Notes: a model not told the origin generated them from the sequence alone. A stretch of DNA of 64,000 nucleotides from Allobrachymonas chironomi DSM 19884 (GCF_000374625.1 NZ_KB894768.1:27523-91522); one strand, 5' to 3'; positions 18,146-28,169 are shown, counted from the first letter of the stretch. A program made the numbers and translations.

Positions 18146-19132
18146 ATGAGCAAAACTCCCGTTCGCGTTGCCGTCACTGGCGCTGCTGGCCAGATTGGCT
18201 ATGCCCTGCTGTTCCGTATTGCTTCCGGCGAAATGCTGGGCAAGGACCAGCCGGTCATCCTGCAGCTGCTGGAAATTCCCGACGAGAAGGCCCAGAACGC
18301 GCTCAAGGGCGTGATGATGGAGCTGCAGGATTGCGCTTTCCCGCTGCTGGCCGGCATGGAAGCCCACTCCGACCCGATGACCGCCTTCAAGGGTGCGCAG
18401 TACGTGCTGCTGGTGGGTGCCCGTCCGCGCGGCCCCGGCATGGAGCGTGCCGACCTGCTGGCGGCCAACGCCCAGATCTTCACGGCCCAGGGCAAGGCCC
18501 TGAACGCCGTGGCCGACCGCAACGTGAAGGTGCTGGTGGTGGGCAACCCGGCTAACACCAACGCCTATATTGCCATGAAGAGCGCTCCCGATCTGCCGGC
18601 CGAGAACTTCACTGCCATGCTGCGCCTGGACCACAACCGTGCTGCCAGCCAGATCGCCGAGAAGACCGGCAAGCCCGTGTCCGCCATCGAGAAGCTGGCC
18701 GTGTGGGGCAACCACTCTCCCACCATGTACGCTGACTACCGCTTTGCCACCATCGATGGCCAGCCGGTCAAGGACATGATCAACGACGAGGACTGGAACC
18801 GCAACACCTTCCTGCCCACCGTGGGCAAGCGCGGTGCCGCCATCATCGAGGCGCGCGGTCTGAGCTCTGCCGCTTCGGCTGCCAACGCCGCCATCGACCA
18901 CATGCGTGACTGGGCTCTGGGCACCAATGGCAAGTGGGTCACCATGGGCATCCCGTCCAAGGGCTGGTACGGCATCCCCGAAGGCGTGATGTTCGGTTTC
19001 CCGGTGACTTGCGAAAACGGCCAGTACACCGTGATCGAAGGCCTGGAAATTGACGCTTTCAGCCAGGAGTGCATCAACAAGACCCTGGCCGAGCTGGAAG
19101 GCGAGAAGGAAGGCGTGCAGCACCTGCTGTAA
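18146..19132 (+). CDS. mdh: Malate dehydrogenase
   Basis: NAD-dependent interconversion of malate and oxaloacetate. The ATG at 18146 follows TGGAGAC and gives 328 residues starting [20 protein letters not shown], the NAD-binding fold of the longer, cytosolic-type MDH group found in betaproteobacteria. The substrate-binding segment [15 protein letters not shown] and the catalytic His in [12 protein letters not shown] are present. It is divergent from the GntR gene and heads the mdh, citE-like, exported protein, acnB row. Confidence 0.97.
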   Translation: MSKTPVRVAVTGAAGQIGYALLFRIASGEMLGKDQPVILQLLEIPDEKAQNALKGVMMELQDCAFPLLAGMEAHSDPMTAFKGAQYVLLVGARPRGPGMERADLLAANAQIFTAQGKALNAVADRNVKVLVVGNPANTNAYIAMKSAPDLPAENFTAMLRLDHNRAASQIAEKTGKPVSAIEKLAVWGNHSPTMYADYRFATIDGQPVKDMINDEDWNRNTFLPTVGKRGAAIIEARGLSSAASAANAAIDHMRDWALGTNGKWVTMGIPSKGWYGIPEGVMFGFPVTCENGQYTVIEGLEIDAFSQECINKTLAELEGEKEGVQHLL

Positions 19133-19145
19133 TTGCTGTCGGCTG

Positions 19146-19223
19146 GCTGCCACGATCGTGGCAGCTACCTTTGCCCTGGTTTGCCAGGGCATCTACCCAA
19201 GCGCATGGATGGTGTGCTTGGGT
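19146..19223. repeat. Three consecutive hairpins downstream of mdh
   Basis: A 20-bp perfect palindrome GCTGCCACGATCGTGGCAGC (19146-19165) is followed by GCCCTGG-TTTG-CCAGGGC (19173-19190) and ACCCAAGC-13-GCTTGGGT (19195-19223). Together they fill most of the 142-base gap before the citE-like gene. No long T run follows on the plus strand, so simple intrinsic termination is not obvious; GATTTTG after the third stem is the best candidate tail. Confidence 0.65.
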
Positions 19224-19274
19224 GGATTTTGATCATGCAGGCTCCGGCCTGCGCCAGCCTGCCACAACCACACG

Positions 19275-20267
19275 ATGACAGACCTAAATACGGCCCATCC
19301 GCGCGATGTCCTTCTGGGTTCCCAGGGAACCACCGGACAGCTGCCTGCCTGCGACCACTATTGCGGGGTGGAAGCGCGTATCCGCAAGAGCCTGCAGCTG
19401 CAGGACGAGATGCGCGAGGAATTCGGTGCCTGCGTGTTCGATCTGACCATGGATTGCGAGGACGGTGCCCCCGTGGGCGGCGAGGCCGAGCATGCCGCCA
19501 TGGTGCTGGAGCTGGCGCGCTCCGCTTCGCCCGAGGCCCGCGTGTCCGTGCGCGTGCACCCGGTGGACCATGCCGCCTTTGCCGCCGATGTCGCCACGCT
19601 GGTGGGGCAGGGAGCAGGCCTCTGGCGCCATGTCATGATTCCCAAGGTGGAATCGATTGCCGATGTCGAGCTGGCGGTACAGCATGTGGATGCCCATGGC
19701 GGCAGCGCGCTGCCGCTGCAGGTGCTGCTGGAATCCTCGCTGGCCATCCGCAATGCCTTCGAGATTGCGGCTCACCCGCGCGTGCAGTCGATCAGCTTCG
19801 GCCTGATGGATTTTGTCTCTGCCCACGGGGGCGCCATTCCCGGTGAAGCCATGGGGCTGGATGGCCAGTTCAGCCATCCGCTGGTGATGCGCGCCAAGCT
19901 GGAGCTGGCCGCAGCCTGCCATGCCCATGGCAAGGCTCCCTCGCACTGCGTGGTGACCGAATTCAGCGACGTGGAAGCCATTCGCCATGCGGCTGCCCGT
20001 GCGGCACGCGAGCTGGGCTACACCCGCATGTGGAGTATCCACCCGACGCAGATCCGCCCCATTGTCGAGGCCTTTGCACCCACCGAGGCCGAGATTGGCG
20101 ATGCCGCCGAGATCATCCTGGCAGCCATGGCGGCCGAATGGGCACCGGTGAGTCACAAGAAGAAACTGCATGATCGCGCCAGTTACAGGTACTACTGGCA
20201 GCTGCTGGAGCGTGCCCACGCCACTGGCAAACCGTTACCGGATAGCGTTCAGGGCTTCTTTGCCTGA
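19275..20267 (+). CDS. HpcH/HpaI aldolase/citrate lyase beta-like protein
   Basis: A 330-residue TIM-barrel protein of the CitE/malyl-CoA lyase family, which cleaves or forms CoA-thioester or free-acid aldols using Mg. It carries FDLTMDCEDGAP (metal/substrate Asp and Glu), IPKVESIADVE with the conserved Glu, and FGLMDFVSAHGG. No citD or citF partner is near, so it is not a citrate lyase subunit. Between mdh and acnB it probably acts on a malyl- or citramalyl-type compound; the substrate is not deducible. Confidence 0.85.
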   Translation: MTDLNTAHPRDVLLGSQGTTGQLPACDHYCGVEARIRKSLQLQDEMREEFGACVFDLTMDCEDGAPVGGEAEHAAMVLELARSASPEARVSVRVHPVDHAAFAADVATLVGQGAGLWRHVMIPKVESIADVELAVQHVDAHGGSALPLQVLLESSLAIRNAFEIAAHPRVQSISFGLMDFVSAHGGAIPGEAMGLDGQFSHPLVMRAKLELAAACHAHGKAPSHCVVTEFSDVEAIRHAAARAARELGYTRMWSIHPTQIRPIVEAFAPTEAEIGDAAEIILAAMAAEWAPVSHKKKLHDRASYRYYWQLLERAHATGKPLPDSVQGFFA

Positions 20268-20319
20268 AGCTTTTGATTCCATAATGCACGCATCTTCATT
20301 TTTGCACGTAAAGGATGTC

Positions 20320-20949
20320 ATGAAACCTGCACTGATCCTGTTCTCTGCCCTGGCCATTGCCAGCACTGGCGCCATGGCCCAGACCAGCAGCAAGGCCGGC
20401 ACCGCCAAGAAGGCGACCGCCACCCAGACGGCTGCCAAGAAAAAGGCTGCGGCGAAGAAGCCGGCGGCCCGCAAGACCACTACCACGCGCAAGGCGGCCC
20501 CGGCCAGAAAGCCGGCCCAGCCCGCTGCCCAGTCGCCGCTGCGCGAGCGCCTGGCCGTCAATCCGATCACTGGTGCCAGCGCGCCCGCTGCGCCGCTGCC
20601 CCCGGGCCCGGGCGTGGCCTTCCCGGCGGCAGGCCTCCCGGTGTTTGCCGGAGCCATGCGCTGTGACATGAACCAGACCGTGACCGTGACGCCGGACGCA
20701 GCCGATCCTTATCTGTACACCGTGCAGCTGTCCCGCGGCCCGACCTATGCCATGCGCCAGGTGCCCACCACCACGGGTGTCGTGCGTCTGGAAGACAAGC
20801 AGGCCGGCGCCACCTGGATGCAGCTGGGCAACAAGTCCATGCTGATGAACCAGAAGCTGGGCCAGCGCATGGCCGACGGTTGCCGCAACGAGGTGCAGGC
20901 AGCCCGCGAGGAAGAGCTGAAGCTCAACCCTGTTGATCTACTGAAATAA
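20320..20949 (+). CDS. Exported Ala/Lys-rich protein of unknown function
   Basis: From the ATG at 20320 (AAGGA 5 bases upstream) the 209-residue product has a signal peptide ending GAMAQ. A linker of about 55 residues made of Ala, Lys, Thr and Pro follows (KKKAAAKKPAARKTTTTRKA), like histone H1 tails. A folded C-terminal domain (about 105-209) has a single Cys in AGAMRCDMNQTV and the stretch YTVQLSRGPTYAMRQVPTT. It sits between the citE-like gene and acnB. Function is unknown; the cationic linker could bind peptidoglycan, LPS or nucleic acid outside the cytoplasm. Confidence 0.8.
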   Translation: MKPALILFSALAIASTGAMAQTSSKAGTAKKATATQTAAKKKAAAKKPAARKTTTTRKAAPARKPAQPAAQSPLRERLAVNPITGASAPAAPLPPGPGVAFPAAGLPVFAGAMRCDMNQTVTVTPDAADPYLYTVQLSRGPTYAMRQVPTTTGVVRLEDKQAGATWMQLGNKSMLMNQKLGQRMADGCRNEVQAAREEELKLNPVDLLK

Positions 20950-20957
20950 ATCCCCGT

Positions 20958-20977
20958 GCTGCCGCCGCTGCGGCAGC
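20958..20977. repeat. Hairpin before acnB
   Basis: GCTGCCGC, loop CGCT, GCGGCAGC in the 60-base gap between the exported protein and acnB, with no T tail. It could attenuate or process the transcript. Its outer GCTGCC/GGCAGC arms are the same as those of the palindrome at 19146. Confidence 0.5.
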
Positions 20978-21009
20978 CATCCGAATACCACTAACCCAGG
21001 AGAAAACCC

Positions 21010-23601
21010 ATGTTGAAAGCCTACCGCGACCATGTGGCCGAGCGCGCCGCACTCGGCATTCCCCCGCTGGCACTGGACGCCAAGCAGACGTCCGAGCTGA
21101 TCGAGCTGATCAAGAACCCGCCGGCAGGCGAGGAAGCTTTCCTGGTGGATCTCCTGACCCACCGTGTGCCGCCGGGCGTGGATGATGCCGCCAAGGTCAA
21201 GGCCAGCTTCCTGGCTGCCGTGGCGCATGGCGACATCCAGGTCGGCCTGGTCAGCAAGGCCAAGGCGACCGAGCTGCTGGGCACCATGGTGGGTGGCTAC
21301 AACGTCCATCCGCTGATTGAGCTGCTGGATGACGCCGAAGTGGCCGATATCGCCGCCGAGGGTCTGAAGAAGACCCTGCTGATGTTCGATTTCTTCAACG
21401 ATGTGGCGGTCAAGGCCAAGGCCGGCAATGCCAAGGCCCAGGAAGTGCTGCAAAGCTGGGCTGATGCCGAATGGTTCACCAGCCGTCCCGAAGTGGCCCA
21501 GAAGATCACCGTGACCGTGTTCAAGGTGCCCGGCGAGACCAACACCGACGACCTGTCGCCCGCTCCCGATGCCTGGAGCCGTCCCGACATTCCGCTGCAC
21601 TATCTGGCGATGCTGAAGAACACCCGTCCTGACGCGGCCTTCAAGCCCGAGGAAGACGGCAAGCGCGGCCCGATGCAGTTCATCGAGGACCTGAAGCAGA
21701 AAGGCAACATCGTGGCCTACGTGGGTGACGTGGTGGGTACCGGTTCCAGCCGCAAGTCCGCAACCAACTCCGTGATCTGGGCTACGGGTGAAGACATTCC
21801 CTTCGTGCCGAACAAGCGTTTCGGTGGCGTGACGCTGGGCGGCAAGATTGCCCCGATCTTCTTCAACACCCAGGAAGACTCCGGCTCCCTGCCGATCGAG
21901 GTCGATGTGACCCAGATGGAAATGGGCGACGTGCTGGATGTCTATCCCTATGACGGCAAGATCGAGAAGAATGGCCAGAAGATCGCCGACTTCGCCCTGA
22001 AGAGCGATGTGCTGCTGGACGAAGTGCGTGCCGGTGGCCGTATCAACCTGATCATCGGCCGCAGCCTGACGGCCAAGGCGCGTGAAGAGCTGGGTCTGCC
22101 GGCCTCTACCGTGTTCCGTCTGCCCAAGTCCCCGGTCGATTCCGGCAAGGGCTTCACGCTGGCCCAGAAGATGGTCGGTCGTGCCTGCGGCCTGCCGGAA
22201 GGCCAGGGCATCCGTCCGGGCACCTACTGCGAACCCAAGATGACCACCGTCGGCAGCCAGGACACCACCGGCCCGATGACGCGCGACGAGCTGAAGGATC
22301 TGGCCTGCCTGGGCTTCAGTGCCGACATGGTGATGCAGTCCTTCTGCCACACCGCTGCCTATCCGAAGCCCGTCGATGCCAAGATGCACCGCGAGCTGCC
22401 CGCCTTCATCAGCAACCGCGGCGGCGTGGCCCTGCGTCCGGGCGATGGCGTGATCCACAGCTGGCTGAACCGTCTGCTGCTGCCCGATACCGTGGGTACC
22501 GGCGGCGACAGCCACACCCGCTTTCCGATCGGTATCAGCTTCCCGGCTGGCTCTGGTCTGGTGGCATTCGGTGCTGCCACCGGCGTGATGCCGCTGGACA
22601 TGCCCGAATCCGTGCTGGTGCGCTTCAAGGGCGAGATGCAGCCTGGCGTGACCCTGCGTGACCTGGTGCATGCGATCCCGCTGTACGCCATCAAGGCCGG
22701 TCTGCTGACGGTCGAGAAGGCTGGCAAGAAGAACATCTTCTCCGGCCGCGTGCTGGAAATCGAGGGTCTGCCGGACCTGAAGGTGGAGCAGGCGTTCGAA
22801 CTGTCCGATGCCTCCGCCGAGCGTTCCGCTGCCGGCTGCACGATCAAGCTGAACAAGGAACCCGTCATCGAGTACCTGAACTCCAACGTCGTGCTGATGA
22901 AGAACATGATCGCCGACGGTTACGAAGACGCGAAGACGCTAGCCCGCCGCATCGAGAAGGTCGAGCAGTGGCTGGCCAACCCGCAGCTGCTGGAGGCCGA
23001 CGCCGATGCCGAGTACGCCGCCGTGATCGAGATCGATCTGGCTGACATCAAGGAGCCCATCGTCTGCTGCCCGAACGACCCGGATGATGCCAAGTTCATG
23101 TCCGAAGTGTCCGGCACCCAGATCGACGAAGCCTTCATCGGCTCCTGCATGACCAACATCGGCCACTTCCGCGCCGCAGCCAAGCTGCTGGGCGGCAAGC
23201 GCGATATCCCGGTCAAGCTGTGGGTGGCACCGCCGACCAAGATGGACCAGGACGAGCTGATGAAGGAAGGCCACTACGCCGCCTTCGGCACGGCCGGTGC
23301 GCGCACCGAAATGCCGGGCTGCTCGCTGTGCATGGGCAACCAGGCACAGGTGCGTGAAGGCGCTACGGTGATGTCCACCTCCACCCGCAACTTCCCGAAC
23401 CGTCTGGGCAAGAACACCAATGTGTACCTGGGCAGTGCGGAACTGGCTGCCATCTGCTCCAAGCTGGGTCGCATCCCGACGGTGGAAGAGTACCGTGCCG
23501 AAATGGGCATCATTGATGCCGACAAGGCCAGCGTGTACCGCTACATGAACTTCGACCAGATCGAGGAGTATGCAGAAGTGGCCAAGGGCGTGAGCGTCTG
23601 A
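21010..23601 (+). CDS. acnB: Aconitate hydratase B
   Basis: Isomerises citrate to isocitrate; AcnB proteins can also bind mRNA when the cluster is lost. The 863-residue product begins with the AcnB-specific HEAT-like domain ([20 protein letters not shown] to about 160), then the swivel domain ([18 protein letters not shown]), then the three-domain core. Cluster cysteines are in [12 protein letters not shown] and [11 protein letters not shown], with SGxxH-type loops [27 protein letters not shown] precedes the ATG. It ends the TCA block and is followed by a terminator. Confidence 0.98.
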   Translation: MLKAYRDHVAERAALGIPPLALDAKQTSELIELIKNPPAGEEAFLVDLLTHRVPPGVDDAAKVKASFLAAVAHGDIQVGLVSKAKATELLGTMVGGYNVHPLIELLDDAEVADIAAEGLKKTLLMFDFFNDVAVKAKAGNAKAQEVLQSWADAEWFTSRPEVAQKITVTVFKVPGETNTDDLSPAPDAWSRPDIPLHYLAMLKNTRPDAAFKPEEDGKRGPMQFIEDLKQKGNIVAYVGDVVGTGSSRKSATNSVIWATGEDIPFVPNKRFGGVTLGGKIAPIFFNTQEDSGSLPIEVDVTQMEMGDVLDVYPYDGKIEKNGQKIADFALKSDVLLDEVRAGGRINLIIGRSLTAKAREELGLPASTVFRLPKSPVDSGKGFTLAQKMVGRACGLPEGQGIRPGTYCEPKMTTVGSQDTTGPMTRDELKDLACLGFSADMVMQSFCHTAAYPKPVDAKMHRELPAFISNRGGVALRPGDGVIHSWLNRLLLPDTVGTGGDSHTRFPIGISFPAGSGLVAFGAATGVMPLDMPESVLVRFKGEMQPGVTLRDLVHAIPLYAIKAGLLTVEKAGKKNIFSGRVLEIEGLPDLKVEQAFELSDASAERSAAGCTIKLNKEPVIEYLNSNVVLMKNMIADGYEDAKTLARRIEKVEQWLANPQLLEADADAEYAAVIEIDLADIKEPIVCCPNDPDDAKFMSEVSGTQIDEAFIGSCMTNIGHFRAAAKLLGGKRDIPVKLWVAPPTKMDQDELMKEGHYAAFGTAGARTEMPGCSLCMGNQAQVREGATVMSTSTRNFPNRLGKNTNVYLGSAELAAICSKLGRIPTVEEYRAEMGIIDADKASVYRYMNFDQIEEYAEVAKGVSV

Positions 23602-23655
23602 ATGCTGCTGCGCTGACGGTCTGGGTACCCGGTGACGGGTACCCGGAAACGAGAA

Positions 23656-23679
23656 AACGGCCCCTGCGGGCCGTTTTTT
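23656..23679 (+). terminator. Intrinsic terminator after acnB
   Basis: AACGGCCC, loop CTGC, GGGCCGTT, followed by TTTT. A second perfect stem, GGGTACCC-6-GGGTACCC (23623-23644), lies just upstream. The position, 55 bases after the acnB stop, fits transcript termination. Confidence 0.88.
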
Positions 23680-23705
23680 CATGGGCGCGTGCGCCTTTGG
23701 CCGTC

Positions 23706-23903
23706 TTACAGTGGCGGCTCCTCGTGCCGGTCCTTGACCACCAGGTACACGCCCAGCGCTGCGACGATGACCCAGCCGACAAAGGCCAGCATGCCGAAAC
23801 GCTCGGCCAGCGGATTCATGTAGAACAGCATCAACAGTGCCACTGCCAGCAGGGCGTTGCCGATCCAGAAGGCGGTCTTGGAGGGGTTGGTGGATGGCTT
23901 CAT
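23706..23903 (-). CDS. Small two-helix membrane protein
   Basis: A 65-residue protein with two hydrophobic segments (about 11-28 and 36-56, including MLAFVGWVIVAALGVYLVV) and a charged C-terminus KDRHEEPPL. Its ATG overlaps the trhP stop as ATGA, so translation is probably coupled to trhP. No known family was recognised. Confidence 0.72.
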   Translation of the reverse strand: MKPSTNPSKTAFWIGNALLAVALLMLFYMNPLAERFGMLAFVGWVIVAALGVYLVVKDRHEEPPL

Positions 23904-25309
23904 GTCACTTCTCCGGTCAGGCGCGCCAGCAGCGCTCCCTGGTAACGTGCCTCCAGCGGCAGCCAGACCTTGAGCGGGCTGCCGTTGGCAATCTGGATGT
24001 CCAGGCCGTCGGCGTTCTGCATGGATTGCAGCGTGATGATCTGGTTGCCGGAGGGGTGGATGAGCTCGAGCCGGTCGCCGACGGCGAAGCGGTTCTTGAC
24101 CTCGACCTGCAGCCAGCCGTGGCGCGCTTCGGTCTTGCTGACTTCGCCGACGAACTGGCTGCGCTGGGTTTGCGAGCTGCCGGTTTCGTAGTTCTGGTAG
24201 TGGTTGGCCGGGCGGCGCTCCAGGAAGCCTGCCGTGTAGCCACGGTTGCTCAGACCTTCCAGCTCGGTGATCAGTTCCGGATTGAACGGCCGACCCGCGA
24301 CGGCATCGTCGATCGCGCGACGATAGATCTGGGCGGTGCGGCTGACGTAGTAGAGCGACTTGGTGCGGCCTTCGATCTTGAGCGAGTCGATGCCGATCTG
24401 CGTCAGGCGCTCGACATATTCGACGGCACGCAGATCCTTGCTGTTCATGATGTAGGTGCCGTGCTCGTCTTCCATGATCGGCATCAGTTCACCGGGGCGA
24501 CCGATCTCTTCGATCAGGTAGACCTTGTCGGCCAGCGGATGGCGCTGGCCATCGCCGGTGGCCGCCTGTTCGCGGCTGGTGGCGGCAAAGGACTTTTCGG
24601 CCTGCTCGCGTTCGGATTCGAAGCTGAAATCCTGGTCCATCTTCGTGCCGATGGCATCGCCGGTATTGGCATCGATGTCGGCGTCGTGTGTGGCGTAGTT
24701 CCAGCGGCAGGCGTTGGTGCAGGTGCCCTGGTTGGGATCGCGCCGGTTGAAGTAGCCGCTCAGCAGGCAGCGGCCGCTGTAGGCAATGCACAGGGCGCCG
24801 TGCACGAATACCTCGAGCTCCATGTCCGGACATTCCTGGCGGATGCGCTCGATCTCGTCCAGGCTGAGTTCGCGCGACAGGATGATGCGCGCCACGCCCA
24901 TGCGCTGCCAGAATTTGACGGCGGCGTAGTTGACGGTATTGGCCTGCACCGACAGGTGGATCGGCATCTCCGGCCATTTCTCGCGCACCATCATGATCAG
25001 TCCGGGGTCGGCCATGATCAGGGCATCGGGCTGCAAGGCAATCACCGGCTCGATGTCGCGTATGTAGGTGCGTACCTTGTCGTTGTGCGGCAGCAGGTTG
25101 CTGGTGACGAACAGTTTCTTGCCACGCGCGTGGGCTTCGGCAATGCCTTGTTGCAGCTGTTCCAGGCGGAATTCGTTGTTGCGCGCACGCAGGCTGTAGC
25201 GCGGCTGACCGGCATAGACGGCATCGGCGCCGTAATCGTAGGCGGCACGCATCTTGTCGAGGCTGCCGGCAGGCAGCAGCAGCTCGGGGGCTTTCAGGGG
25301 AGTGGTCAT
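23900..25309 (-). CDS. trhP: tRNA 5-hydroxyuridine synthase, peptidase U32 family (TrhP/YegQ)
   Basis: TrhP makes 5-hydroxyuridine at the tRNA wobble position, the first step to cmo5U or mcmo5U, using a prephenate-linked route. The 469-residue protein aligns with E. coli YegQ through GADAVYAGQPRYSLRARNNEF, IMADPGLIMMVREKWPEMPI and HLSVQANTVNYAAVKFWQ. The four-cysteine Fe-S/U32 signature VFVHGALCIAYSGRCLLSGY plus GTCTNACRW follows. The start at 25309 gives the family N-terminus (APELLLPAGSLDKM); upstream in-frame ATGs do not. It overlaps the small membrane gene by 4 bases. Confidence 0.93.
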   Translation of the reverse strand: MTTPLKAPELLLPAGSLDKMRAAYDYGADAVYAGQPRYSLRARNNEFRLEQLQQGIAEAHARGKKLFVTSNLLPHNDKVRTYIRDIEPVIALQPDALIMADPGLIMMVREKWPEMPIHLSVQANTVNYAAVKFWQRMGVARIILSRELSLDEIERIRQECPDMELEVFVHGALCIAYSGRCLLSGYFNRRDPNQGTCTNACRWNYATHDADIDANTGDAIGTKMDQDFSFESEREQAEKSFAATSREQAATGDGQRHPLADKVYLIEEIGRPGELMPIMEDEHGTYIMNSKDLRAVEYVERLTQIGIDSLKIEGRTKSLYYVSRTAQIYRRAIDDAVAGRPFNPELITELEGLSNRGYTAGFLERRPANHYQNYETGSSQTQRSQFVGEVSKTEARHGWLQVEVKNRFAVGDRLELIHPSGNQIITLQSMQNADGLDIQIANGSPLKVWLPLEARYQGALLARLTGEVT

Positions 25310-25487
25310 GCAGGATCGGCAAGGCTGCGCCTTGCCAGGAAGGCAATTCATGTAACTCCCTATTGTCCTGTTTTTTGCTCCAGTTGGCGAGACGGGAGGA
25401 GGAAAGCAAGGCGCCATCTGCGAGCTATTGCATATCGATACCGGACGATGTGTTCAGAAAGGCACAGTTTCGGTTCACAATCTGCAT

Positions 25488-26690
25488 ATGGATACACCTT
25501 TGCTGATAGCAGGCGGCGGCATTGGCGGGCTCGCTGCCGCACTGGCGTTGGCACGCCAGCAGATTCCTTCCCGCGTGATTGAACAGGCCGATGCCTGGGC
25601 CGAGGTTGGTGCGGGCATCCAGTTGGGGCCGAATGTGGTGCGTGTGCTCAAGAGCTGGGGCTTGGGCGATGCGCTGCAGGAGATGGCATCGTTCCCGCAG
25701 ATGCTGCGTGTGCGCGATGCACTCAATGGCCGCATGCTGGGCGTGCTGCATTTTGATTCCCAGTTCGGGCTGCGTTACGGTGCCCCCTACGCCACGGTAC
25801 ACCGCGCCGATCTGCATCGCGTGCTGCTGGACGAGGTGCTGCGTCAGTACGGTATACAGCCGCAGTTGCAGCGGCGCATCGAACGGTACCGGACATGCGC
25901 TGATGGCGGGCTGGAGGTGGAGTTGCACGGGACGGGCGCGGAGGCCGTGACCGAGCAGCTGCAGGTACCGATGCTGATTGGTGCCGATGGTCTGTGGAGC
26001 CGGGTACGCAAGCAGTTGTTGCCGGGCGAGGCCGAGCCGCGTTACAGCGGCATTCTGGCCTACCGGGCACTGGTGCCGCAGGCCACGTTGCCGGCCTGCT
26101 TGCGCAGCCGCCAGGTCACGGCGTGGCTCGGACCGGATCTGCATGCGGTGCAGTACCCGGTGCGGGGCGGCAGCCACCTGAATGTGGTGATCATGATCAG
26201 GGGACCACGACCGGAGGATCTGCAGGATTGGGACCATGCGGCCAATGCCGGTCATCTGCGCACAGCCCTGCAGCATACGGCGCTGCCGGTGCGCGGATTG
26301 GCCGATGCCATCGCGTCCTGGCGCTTGTGGCCGCTCTGCGACCGCCCGCCGGTTCGTGCGGCACGTGAAATGGCGCAGGGGCAGGTCGCCCTGCTGGGCG
26401 ATGCCGCCCATCCGATGCGCCCGTTTCTGGCACAGGGTGCCGGCATGGCGATCGAGGATGCGGCCGTGCTGGCACAGTGTCTGCAGGCGCAGGGACAGCG
26501 ACCGCAGGCCCTGCAGCAGTATGCGCAACAGCGCTGGCAGCGTGTCTCGCGCGTGCAGCAGCGCTCGATCCGCAATGGCGGCATCTTCCACAGCACCGGC
26601 TGGCTGCGCTGGGGGCGTGATACCGGCATGCGCCTGCTGGGAGAGCGTCTGATCGATGTGCCCTGGCTCTATGGGCAGTGCGTGGTGTGA
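25488..26690 (+). CDS. FAD-dependent aromatic-ring monooxygenase (salicylate/3-hydroxybenzoate hydroxylase-like)
   Basis: A 400-residue group A flavoprotein monooxygenase. It has the Rossmann motif LLIAGGGIGGLAAALALA at residues 5-22, the middle motif MLIGADGLWSRVRKQLL, and the FAD ribityl motif LLGDAAHPMRPFLAQGAGMA. The pattern is closest to hydroxylases acting on salicylate-type or 3-hydroxybenzoate-type substrates with NAD(P)H. ATG 25488 is chosen because the nucleotide fold begins at once. It is divergent from trhP, with no catabolic partner next to it, so the substrate is open. Confidence 0.85.
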   Translation: MDTPLLIAGGGIGGLAAALALARQQIPSRVIEQADAWAEVGAGIQLGPNVVRVLKSWGLGDALQEMASFPQMLRVRDALNGRMLGVLHFDSQFGLRYGAPYATVHRADLHRVLLDEVLRQYGIQPQLQRRIERYRTCADGGLEVELHGTGAEAVTEQLQVPMLIGADGLWSRVRKQLLPGEAEPRYSGILAYRALVPQATLPACLRSRQVTAWLGPDLHAVQYPVRGGSHLNVVIMIRGPRPEDLQDWDHAANAGHLRTALQHTALPVRGLADAIASWRLWPLCDRPPVRAAREMAQGQVALLGDAAHPMRPFLAQGAGMAIEDAAVLAQCLQAQGQRPQALQQYAQQRWQRVSRVQQRSIRNGGIFHSTGWLRWGRDTGMRLLGERLIDVPWLYGQCVV

Positions 26691-26733
26691 AGGCGTATGA
26701 TGGCTCCACCACCCTGAGCACAAGGAGCGAGAC

Positions 26734-27171
26734 ATGATGACCATCCGATTGCATACCCGATCCCTGGCGCTGGCTGCCGGCCTGGCAAGCGCCCTGCTGG
26801 CAGGCTGCGCCAATACCCAGAGTCAGGCACCCAGCAGCAGCGAGATGCCGCCGGCCATCAATGTGAGCGGCGTGATGGTGGGGACAGCCAACCGCATGAC
26901 GCTCTACACCTTTGATCAGGATGGCGTCAACAAGTCCAACTGCAATGCCCAGTGCGCGCAGAACTGGCCGCCCCTGCTGGCCGATGCCAAGGCGGTCAAC
27001 CGCGGCGATTTCTCCGTGTTTCAGCGCGATGACGGTCGCAAGCAGTGGGCGCTGGTCGGCAAGCCGCTGTACTACTGGAGCAAGGATGCGCGTCCCGGCG
27101 ACATGAGCGGGGACATGATGAACAATGGCCAGTGGCACGTTTTCCGCGTGCTGCCGCGCGCCGCACGCTGA
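26734..27171 (+). CDS. Secreted-repeat lipoprotein (COG4315-type)
   Basis: A 145-residue lipoprotein: basic signal peptide, lipobox LLAGC at about residue 29, then one pair of the short secreted repeats of the Lipoprotein_15 family. These show as MTLYTFDQDGVNKSNCNAQC with AQNWPPLL, and WALVGKPLYYWSKDARPGDM. The Cys pair may form a disulfide. AAGGAG lies 6 bases before the first of two adjacent ATGs. The family is often near electron-transfer or envelope genes, but its role is not established. Confidence 0.85.
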   Translation: MMTIRLHTRSLALAAGLASALLAGCANTQSQAPSSSEMPPAINVSGVMVGTANRMTLYTFDQDGVNKSNCNAQCAQNWPPLLADAKAVNRGDFSVFQRDDGRKQWALVGKPLYYWSKDARPGDMSGDMMNNGQWHVFRVLPRAAR

Positions 27172-27177
27172 CATGAC

Positions 27178-27200
27178 AAGGCGGGCTCCAGGCCCGCCTT
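27178..27200. terminator. Hairpin between convergent lipoprotein and argF genes
   Basis: AAGGCGGGC and GCCCGCCTT form a 9-bp stem with a 5-base loop, 7 bases after the lipoprotein stop. Neither strand shows more than two T residues after the stem, so it is a weak intrinsic terminator at best. Confidence 0.5.
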
Positions 27201-27245
27201 GCTGGGACCTGCAGGACCCGGCAGCACGTGGCTGCCGGAGCAGGA

Positions 27246-28169
27246 TTAGTCGTCCAGCTGGCCCAGCAGCAGGAATTCCATCAGTGCCTTCTGGCCGTGC
27301 ATGCGGTTTTCGGCCTCGTCCCAGACCACGGACTGGCTGCCATCGATCACCTCGGCGCTGACTTCCTCGCCGCGGTGCGCCGGCAGGCAGTGCATGAACA
27401 GGGCATCGGGCTTGGCGCAGGCCATCATTTCACTGTCCACGCACCAGTCGGCAAAGGCGGCCTGGCGCGCGGCATCTTCGGCTTCCCAGCCCATGCTGGT
27501 CCAGACGTCGGTGGTGACCAGATCGGCGCCCGCGCAGGCCTCGTGCGGGGTCTTGAAGAACTTGACGTGATCGCCCAGTTCCACGCCAGGAATCGTGCTG
27601 TCGATGTCGTAGCCGCTGGGCGTGCTGACATGCACGGTAAAGCCCAGCAGCTTGGCTGCCTGCAGCCAGGTGTTGGCCATGTTGTTGCCGTCACCAACCC
27701 AGGCCACGGTCTTGCCCTGGATGGCGCCACGGTGCTCGATGTAGGTGAAGATGTCGGCCACGATTTGGCACGGATGGTATTCGTTGGTCAGGCCGTTGAT
27801 CACCGGCACGCGCGAGAATTCGGCAAAGCGCTCGATGCGCTCCTGCTCGAAGGTGCGGATCATCACCAGGTCGACCATGCGGCTGATGACGCGTGCGGTG
27901 TCCTCGATCGGTTCGGAGCGGCCGAGCTGGCTGCCCTGGGCCGTCAGGTTGACCACCGTGCCGCCAAGCTGGTACATGCCGGCCTCGAAGCTGACGCGGG
28001 TGCGAGTGCTGGCTTTCTCGAAAATCATGGCCAGGGTGCGGTCTGCCAGGGTCTGGTGCTTCTCGTAGCGCTTGAACCTGGCCTTGATCTGTGCGGCACG
28101 GCGGAACAGGTAGGCGTACTCGTCGGCATTCAGGTCGGTGAACTGCAGGTAGTGGCGGATGGTCGTCAT
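27246..28169 (-). CDS. argF: Ornithine carbamoyltransferase
   Basis: Forms citrulline from ornithine and carbamoyl phosphate in arginine synthesis. The 307-residue protein contains the carbamoyl-phosphate motif STRTRVSFEAGM, the ornithine-binding SMGWE-like stretch (TSMGWEAE) and the catalytic HCLPAHRGEEVS. It starts 45 bases after argD, in the same orientation, so the two form an arginine operon. Confidence 0.97.
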   Translation of the reverse strand: MTTIRHYLQFTDLNADEYAYLFRRAAQIKARFKRYEKHQTLADRTLAMIFEKASTRTRVSFEAGMYQLGGTVVNLTAQGSQLGRSEPIEDTARVISRMVDLVMIRTFEQERIERFAEFSRVPVINGLTNEYHPCQIVADIFTYIEHRGAIQGKTVAWVGDGNNMANTWLQAAKLLGFTVHVSTPSGYDIDSTIPGVELGDHVKFFKTPHEACAGADLVTTDVWTSMGWEAEDAARQAAFADWCVDSEMMACAKPDALFMHCLPAHRGEEVSAEVIDGSQSVVWDEAENRMHGQKALMEFLLLGQLDD

